DNA from: a bacterium HR36
GTDB taxonomy: Bacteria; Planctomycetota; Planctomycetia; Gemmatales; HRBIN36
DNA: 6,548 bases
Assembly: GCA_002898995.1 (NCBI GenBank)
Contig: BEIM01000206.1
Coordinates: forward strand, 1-6,548
Direction of reading: 5' to 3'
Position 1 is the first letter of the stretch. Every line of letters begins with the position of its first letter. Below the pieces are notes generated by a model, which saw nothing but the letters and a program-made list of their open reading frames with translations, was not told the origin of the DNA and did no database searches. This document shows, in pieces, positions 1 through 6,092 of this stretch. The translations under genes and the position numbers were made by a program.

Positions 1-1
1 C

Positions 2-805
2 ATCCATCCGCTTTACGGAGCGTATTTGCTGGAAATGCTCGGCACTGCTGATCGCCGGGAACGCTTGCAGGCTCTGGAAAGCGTTCTCGAAATACCCGCC
101 TCGTTGCGCTACAAGGTCCGCGTGCCACCGCCCGACAAGCTCCCACCCGGTCCGTTGGCGGTTACACGACTGGATGCCGAGCTGGTGCGCCGGGGGCTGA
201 TGGCTGCACCAATTCCGGAAGAGATGGAGGAAGACGAGGACGACGACGAGCCTGCTTGGCTTGAACCAACCGAACGGCCTCCAGCCCTGGCCGACAAACT
301 CCGGCTCTTGTTTGAGGCCCTTTATCCCGAGGTGAACGACCTCAAAGTCGTCCCGGTTTGGGCAGCGGGCGAGTTATTGGAGATGGGAGGCGATTTCCAC
401 AAATACATCGCCGCACGCGACCTGGCCAAACAGGAAGGCATCATTTTTCGCCACCTGTTACGGTTGATTCTGTTATGCGGCGAGTTTGCCGACGCCCGCC
501 CAACTGAAGGTGACCCGCAAGCCTGGCATGAGGAAATGGTGGACATTGCCGCTCACCTCACCACTAGCTGTCGGGCCGTTGATCCCACCAGCACCGATCA
601 GTTCGTCGAAGAAGCCCAGGCCGCGGACGTCGTTGAAGGCGAGAGCGCCCGCGAACATCCCCACGCTCTGGCCGAAGCACTCGCTGCCGCCACGCACACG
701 GCGAAAATCCTCTTTACCCCGGATAATGTTTCCCATATCCTCACTCGCCACACCCGCCCCTTCACGGCTGGGCTCGACTTCGGCCCCGTCGAGCCGAGCG
801 ACTAA
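2..805 (+). CDS. C-terminal part of a probable Ski2-like DEAD/DEAH-box helicase (5' truncated by window)
   Basis: The frame is open from base 2, so the gene starts upstream of the window; the TTG at 26 is only an internal codon. The visible 267 residues hold no helicase motor motifs. The assignment rests on general resemblance of the C-terminal region: a segment reading FHKYIAARDLAKQEGIIF, followed by RHLLRLILLC, recalls the DSHCT-like end of Ski2/Mtr4-type helicases, where a helix after an 'EG-II-R' turn closes the helical bundle. Bacterial proteins of this type occur in planctomycetes. A strongly acidic linker (EEMEEDEDDDE, visible residues about 73-83) separates an N-terminal piece from this helical part. 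The extreme C-terminus is Ala/His-rich and of low information. If correct, the protein would be an ATP-dependent nucleic-acid helicase of the cytoplasm. The gene ends with TAA at 803-805 and converges on hisI 36 bp away. The coding call is strong; the product name is tentative. Confidence 0.5.
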   Translation: MHPLYGAYLLEMLGTADRRERLQALESVLEIPASLRYKVRVPPPDKLPPGPLAVTRLDAELVRRGLMAAPIPEEMEEDEDDDEPAWLEPTERPPALADKLRLLFEALYPEVNDLKVVPVWAAGELLEMGGDFHKYIAARDLAKQEGIIFRHLLRLILLCGEFADARPTEGDPQAWHEEMVDIAAHLTTSCRAVDPTSTDQFVEEAQAADVVEGESAREHPHALAEALAAATHTAKILFTPDNVSHILTRHTRPFTAGLDFGPVEPSD

Positions 806-841
806 AATCGCCCAGCCACCGCCCCGTTCAGCAGCCCGGCG

Positions 842-1219
842 TCACGTCTTATACACTTGCTTTGGATCGAAGACACGCTCACCTTCGATATGCCACGCGC
901 CGTTTGTATAACGCCGATAGAAACAGCTGCGATAACCCTCGTGACAGGCAGCACCACCAATCTGCCGCACACGCAAAAGGATAGTGTCGCCGTCGCAGTC
1001 CAAGTGAATGCTTACTACTTCCTGCCAGTGCCCACTTTCCTCGCCCTTACGCCACAGTTTCTGCCGGCTGCGGCTATAGTAGCAAGCCCGTCCCGTGCGC
1101 AAGGTTTCCTCCCAGGCCTCCCGGTTCATCCAGGCCAGCATCAAGACCTCCCCTGTCTCCGCATCCTGGGCAATTGCCGGCACTAAACCCCCTTGCTTCT
1201 CAAAATCTATCATGCTCAT
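842..1219 (-). CDS. hisI: Phosphoribosyl-AMP cyclohydrolase (monofunctional HisI)
   Basis: This cytoplasmic enzyme of histidine biosynthesis hydrolytically opens the purine ring of phosphoribosyl-AMP to give ProFAR (the third step). The 125-residue product matches the usual length of a monofunctional HisI and has no fused HisE pyrophosphohydrolase domain. The signature is complete: LDCDGDT supplies the Mg-binding aspartates D74, D76 and D78 and zinc ligand C75. ACHEGYRSCFYR supplies the other zinc cysteines C92 and C99, with the conserved H93. The family-typical N-terminal stretch GGLVPAIAQD and the segment W56-R57-K58-G59-E60-S62-G63-H64 are also present. Two ATGs compete: 1219 and, two codons later, 1213. 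The GGGGA at 1223-1219 is spaced better (5 nt) for the 1213 start, which would give MIDFEKQGG, the more usual beginning. No other his gene is in view. hisI is convergent with the left-hand gene and lies 125 bp downstream of the heme protein gene, so it may have its own promoter, though none is clear. Confidence 0.95.
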   Translation of the reverse strand: MSMIDFEKQGGLVPAIAQDAETGEVLMLAWMNREAWEETLRTGRACYYSRSRQKLWRKGEESGHWQEVVSIHLDCDGDTILLRVRQIGGAACHEGYRSCFYRRYTNGAWHIEGERVFDPKQVYKT

Positions 1220-1344
1220 CCCCAGTAGGTGTGGCCGTGCCCCGGTGATAAGAACAGGACAGGGCCGTATATCTTCCTCTATTTCCCCCTACCAGACTCT
1301 CATCCCCACTGTCCCGAATCCATGTTAGGTGTTGTGAGCATACC
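1220..1344. other. 125-bp intergenic gap between heme protein gene and hisI
   Basis: This gap lies downstream of the heme protein stop (TAG, 1347-1345) and upstream of hisI. I see no convincing terminator hairpin with a T-run and no clear -35/-10 pair on the minus strand. It contains a 10-bp direct repeat, TGGGGATGAG on the minus strand, at 1308-1299 and again at 1224-1215, where it overlaps the hisI start. The upstream copy would encode only a four-codon ORF (M-R-V-W-stop). A purine-rich AGAGGA-type element on the minus strand near 1280-1275 has no start codon at a suitable distance. Confidence 0.5.
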
Positions 1345-4300
1345 CTATTTCGTCGGCATCATTTTCAGCGTTTGCAGGAATTCCACCAAGTCCACCAAAT
1401 CTTGATCGGTCATATATTGCACTAAGTCACTCGGCATCAAAGAACGTGGGCTCTTGCTGCGCTCCATTATATCGTGTTTTGACATCTTCCAGTCCTTACC
1501 GTTAGCATCACGCAATACCAGGTGCTGCGGCGTCTCCTCCACCAGGATACCCTGGACAATCAGGCCTTGCTTCGTCTCGACCACCCATTGGATAAACTGA
1601 TCCGCAATAGCCTTATCAGGATATAGGATGGACTCGAAAAGATTCTCCCGACTCGCCTTGGAGCCAATGGCACCAAGCTCCGGCCCGATCTTGCCGCCCT
1701 GGCCGTTTACGGTATGACAGCGCACGCAGCCTAAATCTTTATTGTCAAAGAACAGCCGACGCCCGTGCTGGGGATCACCGCGGCGTTTGATCAATTGAGC
1801 AATATCGGGCAGCTGTCGGGGATTTAGTTTAGTAGCGGGAAACAGGACCAGTGCCTTGTTGCGCACATCCTGGAACGGGCTGTTGCGCAGCCAGCGAATC
1901 GCCTCCGCATGAACCGTTTGCTCGAATTCTGAGGCGTGCTCCAGGAGCCAGACCGACCCGCTCCGGGTGGAAGCCAACGCAGCCACAGCATCTAAACGCA
2001 GACTAAGGTCTAAATTGTTACTCTGGGCCACTTTTTCCAGAGCTTCGAGTGCAGCCGGGCTGGCTTGCCGGCCTAAGGCGTGGACCGCCTGAGTAGCTAA
2101 CTCCGCATCTTGCAGAAAGCCGACCAGTATCCTCGTAGCCTCCGTCGAACGCATGGCCGCTAACGTGCTTACGGCCTGACGCCGCAATTCTAAGTTTTTC
2201 CGTTTGTCCGTCGCTAGTTGCGTTAATTGCGGCAGCCAGATATCCGATTCGGTAACCGCTATAATTTCCAGGGCAGACGATTGTAATTCGGGTTGTGTGA
2301 GCCAATTCCGCAAAATGGCTTCTAAGTCCGACGACCGGCGTAAGGGAGACCATTTCGTCGGGAGATAGAGTTTTAGCCACTGCAATATCCTCGGTTGCAA
2401 CTCCGGGACATTATGGCGAAGCACTCGCAGCAATACCTCGCCCCCAGTGATACCGTCACTCGCCGCGAGAATATCTAACATTCGCAGTCGCTGGGCAAGC
2501 GGACGATTCTCGTCCAGAACTTGTTGGTCGAGATGCGCAATTACCTGAGAGGGTCTCCATTCCCAGATAAGCTCGAGCACACGCTCATCCCATCGCGGAA
2601 ATTGCCGCGCAAAATCACCTAGGATAGTTTCGCGTCTGGTTCTATCTTCCTGGCCCACGGCAATTCCTAAAGCGGCCAGATAAAAATGTTCGTTTCCCGG
2701 ATACAGTTTCGCTAGTTTATAGATTAACGGTTTGGCATATACTGAGTTCTCGTCGCGCAGGGCAATGGCAATCTCACCCAAGACTGGCAACGGTGTACCA
2801 GGCCGGATCAGTCCCTCCACCCACTCGCGAACTTCTTTTGGCGCCTGCTCTAATTTCTCGGCACGATCCTTAGCGGCACGCACGAGCATCATTTGCCAGC
2901 GAACATCTTGGCTCTTTTGCGTTAGCAATGCCCAGTGATTCGACCATTGGGGCGTCTGAATCAACAGCCAGGCTAAACGGGCGCTCAAGATTAGGTTCTG
3001 CTCATTCGCTAATATCTGGCGCGCCAATTGTTCTTGTCGTTTTTCCGGTAATTGGCGAAATGCCTGCCAGCTACCGACGCGGGCACTAAGATTCGGCGAT
3101 TCTAAACCCGCTAGGATACCGGCCTCGCTACTCCAATCCGGCGGCACAACACGATAAGCGGCGTATCCTTTCGGGGTCAGCCTATAGATGCGGCCGCGCG
3201 TGATATCTCCCATACCGTGGCCGCCAACTCCCGGATCGTACCAATCGCTGACAAATAAAGATCCGTCAGGAGCAACGCAAATGTCCGACGGTCTAAACCA
3301 GTTATCACTTGAGGTAACTACATCTTGGCGGTCAATCTCGAAACCCGCGCCCTTAATGCGGACATAGTATATGCGCACCTGACGCGGCCCAGCATCGGTG
3401 TGGAGCAAGCGGCCATAGTATTCTTCAGGCTTGCGTCCGCCAGTCCAAGGAATAAGATCGCCTTCGTACCAGGCCATGCCCGTCGGTGAGCCAAACCACG
3501 TGCGCAATACTTTATGCACCACGCCGGGCTGTTCCTCGTGCCAGTGCGATTCGCCCCGACCGCGCGGCCAATAACCGTAATTGCCGCCGAAAAGCACATG
3601 GCAAATCCGCGTCTGTTGACTGCCATCATCGTCGTTATCCGAGACAAACAAAGTCCCAAAACTATCTATAGCGGGTTCATAATGATTGCGGAAGTTATGA
3701 GCGAGCATTTCTATATTAGAGCCGTTGGCGTCACAGCGCCAGACCGTACCTGCCCGACAATCCGTGTTGTTGGTTTTCCATACCTTACCCCAGCGATCAC
3801 GGATACCATCTATACCCGTGTCGCCACAGGTGAAATAAAGCTTGCCATCGGGTCCGAAATGGATGCCGTGGACTCCATGGTCGTGATCATAACCACGGAA
3901 ACCACTAAGTAATACCTGGGGTGGCCCATCGGCGCGCAAGTCGTCATCGGCATCTTCGAAAACATAAATATAAGGAGAATGGCAAACATAGATCCGCTGA
4001 CCGCGCCCGCTGGCGTTAGGTGCTACGGCAATACCCAACGGTGCTATAAACTCCGGCGCTTGATAGAAGGTGGTTGCCCGATCCGCCTTGCCATCACCGT
4101 CCAAATCTTCAAGCACCACGATGCGATCTCCGGCTGGCCGGTTTAGAGGTTGATTGCGAAGACGGCAGCGATAATTGACAGATTCACACACCCATATCCG
4201 GCCATGGTGATCTATATCTATACAAGTGGGATTGCAAAACATCGGTTCGCTGGCAAACAAGCGCCACTCCAAACCTTCAGCTACCTGAAAAGTCTGAAGC

Positions 4301-4383
4301 ACCTTATCGCTGGGCTGCTGCGCCCACACAAGACAGATAGCGGCCAATGTCAGCCCCGTGAGAAAACTTAAGCTTCTCCGCAT
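1345..4383 (-). CDS. Secreted PVC-type heme-binding protein: beta-propeller dehydrogenase-like domain, helical repeats, C-terminal cytochrome c
   Basis: The product has 1012 residues. It starts with a Sec signal peptide (MRRS, then a hydrophobic stretch to about residue 20, likely cut after VWA21), so it acts outside the cytoplasmic membrane. Residues about 30-405 resemble the planctomycete 'membrane-bound dehydrogenase' N-terminal domain, a glucose/sorbosone-dehydrogenase-like beta-propeller. Typical blocks are HDHGVHGIHFGPDGKLYF (about 167-184), VSDNDDDG (about 247-254), GNYGYWP (about 267-273) and VSDWYDPGVGGHG (378-390). D93-L-D-G-D97-G is a calcium-loop-like motif. Residues about 430-860 are Leu/Ala-rich helical repeats of HEAT type. 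Residues about 870-1012 form the c-type cytochrome domain: C886-V-R-C889-H890 binds heme covalently, and M983 in SLMPSDL is the likely distal ligand. The natural substrate is unknown; electron transfer from an oxidised substrate, perhaps a sugar, is inference. The start is supported by AGAGGG (4398-4393) 9 nt upstream and by the signal peptide. It overlaps the upstream gene by 16 nt. AIC at 15-17 is not a canonical lipobox. Confidence 0.92.
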   Translation of the reverse strand: MRRSLSFLTGLTLAAICLVWAQQPSDKVLQTFQVAEGLEWRLFASEPMFCNPTCIDIDHHGRIWVCESVNYRCRLRNQPLNRPAGDRIVVLEDLDGDGKADRATTFYQAPEFIAPLGIAVAPNASGRGQRIYVCHSPYIYVFEDADDDLRADGPPQVLLSGFRGYDHDHGVHGIHFGPDGKLYFTCGDTGIDGIRDRWGKVWKTNNTDCRAGTVWRCDANGSNIEMLAHNFRNHYEPAIDSFGTLFVSDNDDDGSQQTRICHVLFGGNYGYWPRGRGESHWHEEQPGVVHKVLRTWFGSPTGMAWYEGDLIPWTGGRKPEEYYGRLLHTDAGPRQVRIYYVRIKGAGFEIDRQDVVTSSDNWFRPSDICVAPDGSLFVSDWYDPGVGGHGMGDITRGRIYRLTPKGYAAYRVVPPDWSSEAGILAGLESPNLSARVGSWQAFRQLPEKRQEQLARQILANEQNLILSARLAWLLIQTPQWSNHWALLTQKSQDVRWQMMLVRAAKDRAEKLEQAPKEVREWVEGLIRPGTPLPVLGEIAIALRDENSVYAKPLIYKLAKLYPGNEHFYLAALGIAVGQEDRTRRETILGDFARQFPRWDERVLELIWEWRPSQVIAHLDQQVLDENRPLAQRLRMLDILAASDGITGGEVLLRVLRHNVPELQPRILQWLKLYLPTKWSPLRRSSDLEAILRNWLTQPELQSSALEIIAVTESDIWLPQLTQLATDKRKNLELRRQAVSTLAAMRSTEATRILVGFLQDAELATQAVHALGRQASPAALEALEKVAQSNNLDLSLRLDAVAALASTRSGSVWLLEHASEFEQTVHAEAIRWLRNSPFQDVRNKALVLFPATKLNPRQLPDIAQLIKRRGDPQHGRRLFFDNKDLGCVRCHTVNGQGGKIGPELGAIGSKASRENLFESILYPDKAIADQFIQWVVETKQGLIVQGILVEETPQHLVLRDANGKDWKMSKHDIMERSKSPRSLMPSDLVQYMTDQDLVDLVEFLQTLKMMPTK

Positions 4384-5402
4384 GATTCATTGCCCTCTTC
4401 TTTTGTCTTGCCCGGCTGAATAGCGTGGTGGCGGCAATGCCGCTTGATTAGTGCAAGTAAAGCTAGACAGGCGAGGCCATAGAAACTATACTCGACATCG
4501 GCTCGATGTTGCACGCCATCCGTTTCCACGTGGCTATCTATCATCATAGTCTCTCCGAAGTTGCCGCAGAATCCTCCGCAAGGCAGTTGCAATGCGCGAA
4601 CGGCTTGCGCTAAAACGTCGGGATTAATGAACGCCAGATCGTTCAGTTCCCATAAAATCCATAGCGCGGTGAATGTGGAAAGCAAATCGGGAATCGGAAT
4701 CCGAGTATGGGCCCGAAAACCGCAATGAGGAATATACACGAAACGAAGAAATTTTATTGCCCCAGTAACAACATGCAGCGGGATATCTCCTAACCTTTGC
4801 CAGGAGATAATCGCGGCAGCCGTAGGATTAGTACCGCCCAGACGCACCGTTTCGACATCGGCGAAACCACCATCTTCGCGCTGTTGTTGGGCGAGCCAAC
4901 CGATTATTTTAGGGGCGTTAGGCGGAGGCTGATCTAGTAGATCATAGCACATCAGCGCAAGAAAAGTTTGATAGATGCTAGCCTGAGAAGCGCCTCGCTG
5001 TGCAGCATAACCTCCCTGCGGGGTGCAGAAATCGGCTAAAGTGCCGGCTAAATATGCGCGGGTTTCCTGCCAAGCTGCTTTCGCTGCCCCATCGGCGCAG
5101 TCCACTAGGAGGGCCAAACATTGACAATAAGAGTATAGATCCACCAAAGTCTTGGGTCGCGGAGTTTGTATGAGCCAGGGTAATACTGCGCGCGTCACCG
5201 CAAGCGTTAAACCATCTACTAGCCGGAGGGTACGCAAAGCGAAGGCGGTGTAATAGAGGTCGGGTTCATTACTTCGCCCGCAGAAGCCGCCTTTGGGGTG
5301 AAGTCGAGCAAGTGCGAAACACCTAACGTTGTGCCGAATTCCTTCGGGCACTAGCTGCACGCCCTGCGCCAGGGTCTTTTCCAGTTTGCGAAGAAAGGAC
5401 AT
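4368..5402 (-). CDS. Prenyltransferase/squalene-cyclase-fold (alpha-alpha toroid) protein, probably lacking the canonical zinc site
   Basis: The 344-residue protein has no signal peptide and is presumably cytoplasmic. It consists of repeated helical-hairpin units like those in the beta subunit of protein geranylgeranyl/farnesyl transferases and in squalene cyclases. Each unit carries a G-G-F/Y turn followed by a helix rich in aromatic and small residues. Examples are GGFCGRSNEPDLYYTAFAL (38-56), GGYA at 130 with YQTFLALMCYDLL (144-156), DGGFADVETVRLGGTNPTAA (177-196), CGFR at 227 with PDLLSTFTALWIL (238-250), and CGGFCGN (275-281) with DVEYSFYGLACLALL (302-316). In Rab geranylgeranyltransferase beta the zinc is held by Asp, Cys and His in motifs like PDVCYSWW and DPFHTLFG. 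Here the matching positions read D239, L241 and Y305, so only Asp remains. The reaction is therefore unknown; classical Cys-prenylation is doubtful. AGGAAA (5421-5416) lies 13 nt before the ATG, a rather long spacing. The 3' end overlaps the heme protein gene by 16 nt. Confidence 0.82.
   Translation of the reverse strand: MSFLRKLEKTLAQGVQLVPEGIRHNVRCFALARLHPKGGFCGRSNEPDLYYTAFALRTLRLVDGLTLAVTRAVLPWLIQTPRPKTLVDLYSYCQCLALLVDCADGAAKAAWQETRAYLAGTLADFCTPQGGYAAQRGASQASIYQTFLALMCYDLLDQPPPNAPKIIGWLAQQQREDGGFADVETVRLGGTNPTAAAIISWQRLGDIPLHVVTGAIKFLRFVYIPHCGFRAHTRIPIPDLLSTFTALWILWELNDLAFINPDVLAQAVRALQLPCGGFCGNFGETMMIDSHVETDGVQHRADVEYSFYGLACLALLALIKRHCRHHAIQPGKTKEEGNESCGEA
4393..4398 (-). promoter_or_regulatory. 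Ribosome binding site of the heme protein gene, inside the upstream gene
   Basis: AGAGGG on the minus strand lies 9 nt before the ATG at 4383-4381. It falls within the last codons of the prenyltransferase-like gene, whose stop codon (4370-4368) is downstream of the new start. An out-of-frame ATG at 4390-4388 lies between site and start but is too close to the site to be preferred. The arrangement favours translational coupling of the two genes. Confidence 0.7.
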
Positions 5403-5491
5403 AGCACTATTCTTGTTTCCTATTTAGGAATTCTTAAGCATCCAGGTTAGAAAAGCTTAGTGTATGAAATTGCTTAGCCTTTGATCATAGT
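5403..5491. other. 89-bp AT-rich intergenic region, possible regulatory site
   Basis: This is the largest gap among the four upstream minus-strand genes and is clearly more AT-rich than the flanking genes. On the minus strand it holds two copies of CTAAGC about 11 nt apart, a related CTAACC, and a perfect 14-bp inverted repeat just before the prenyltransferase-like gene. It could contain a promoter, but I cannot pick out a convincing -35/-10 pair. There is no hairpin-plus-T-run terminator. Confidence 0.4.
5417..5430. repeat. Perfect inverted repeat TTCCTA-TT-TAGGAA
   Basis: Two 6-bp arms separated by 2 bp form a 14-bp palindrome-like site. It overlaps the presumed Shine-Dalgarno AGGAAA of the downstream minus-strand gene, whose ATG is at 5402-5400. 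It could be an operator, or chance in AT-rich DNA. A 2-nt loop is too short for a good RNA hairpin, so protein binding is the more natural reading if it is functional. Confidence 0.35.
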
Positions 5492-6079
5492 TTAGGTCGG
5501 ATCTAGGCCGGCATCTTTGCGGCCAGCAAGCCCTAACTCCGCGGCATGTGGCTTGAGAGCCTCGATAAGAAACTGAATATGTTCCAGTAAATCTACGCCG
5601 AAATCCGCGGCTCCGCGGTAAATGTCTTGGCGATTCACCTTAGCAGCGAAGCCCTTTTGTTTCAACTTTTTCAAAACACTATCTGCAGTAAGACTGAGAA
5701 TGCCATCGGGACGGACTAGAGCACAAGCGGAGATAAAACCACACAATTCATCGCAAGCATAGAGGGCTTTTTCGATCGGGCGCAGGCGCGGGCAATCGGG
5801 AAGGTAATCAGCATGCGACTTGATAGCGTATATAATCTCCTCGGGCCAGCCTCGTTCCCGTAAGATTTCTGCACCCCGCAGCGGATGATCGGGCGGATTG
5901 GGCCAGCGCTCGTAATCGAAATCGTGCAAGAGTCCTACTATACCCCAGGTTTCTTCGTTTTCCCCTAATTTGCGAGCATAAGCCCGCATGGCATATTCCA
6001 CTGCAAGCATGTGGCGAATCAAGGCGGGATTAGTGGTAAATTCCTGAACTATCTGCAACGCTTGCTCACGAGTTTTCAT
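5492..6079 (-). CDS. HD-domain (HDIG-type) predicted metal-dependent phosphohydrolase
   Basis: The 195-residue protein has the HD-superfamily metal-site pattern: H23 (LIRHMLAVE), H52-D53 (GLLHDFDYERWP), H65 (DHPLRGAEIL), H89 (IKSHADYL) and D110 (YACDELCGFI). The C-terminal segment, with KVNRQDIYRGAADFGVDLLEHIQF (positions about 147-170), is typical of the stand-alone bacterial 'predicted hydrolase, HD superfamily' group of about 185-200 residues. HD proteins usually hydrolyse phosphoester bonds in nucleotides or related molecules; the substrate of this group is not established and I do not assign one. There is no signal peptide, so it is cytoplasmic. The start is well supported by AGAGGA (6092-6087) 7 nt upstream. 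It begins only 12 nt after the upstream peptidase gene, so the two are very likely cotranscribed. After its TAA (5494-5492) there is an 89-bp gap before the next gene. The tail after about residue 178 is less conserved-looking. Confidence 0.9.
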   Translation of the reverse strand: MKTREQALQIVQEFTTNPALIRHMLAVEYAMRAYARKLGENEETWGIVGLLHDFDYERWPNPPDHPLRGAEILRERGWPEEIIYAIKSHADYLPDCPRLRPIEKALYACDELCGFISACALVRPDGILSLTADSVLKKLKQKGFAAKVNRQDIYRGAADFGVDLLEHIQFLIEALKPHAAELGLAGRKDAGLDPT

Positions 6080-6086
6080 GATGAAA

Positions 6087-6092
6087 TCCTCT
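6087..6092 (-). promoter_or_regulatory. Ribosome binding site of the HD gene, touching the peptidase stop codon
   Basis: AGAGGA on the minus strand shares its first base (6092) with the TAA stop (6094-6092) of the upstream peptidase gene and lies 7 nt before the ATG at 6079-6077. It decides the HD gene start and indicates that the two genes are read from one mRNA. Confidence 0.75.

Noticed and set aside
806..841. Possible bidirectional terminator between the convergent genes
   Set aside because: The 36-bp gap is GC-rich but I find no stable stem followed by a T-run in either direction.
486..911. Plus-strand open frame of 141 codons overlapping the helicase-like gene and the end of hisI
   Set aside because: It is a frame shifted by one from the real gene, with Pro/Arg/Ser-rich low-information sequence, and it runs into the opposite-strand hisI.
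1261..1315. Inverted arms GGACAG/CTGTCC in the gap before hisI as a terminator or riboswitch
   Set aside because: The arms are only 6 bp with a loop of about 50 nt and no T-run; expected by chance.
3514..3912. Plus-strand open frame of 132 codons antisense to the heme protein gene
   Set aside because: It lies entirely opposite a highly family-like propeller region, has no recognisable motif and no good ribosome binding site; a shadow frame.
4332..4383. Possible lipoprotein signal (LAAIC) in the heme protein
   Set aside because: The residue before the cysteine is Ile rather than Gly/Ala/Ser, and a normal cleavage site (VWA followed by QQ) comes a few residues later.
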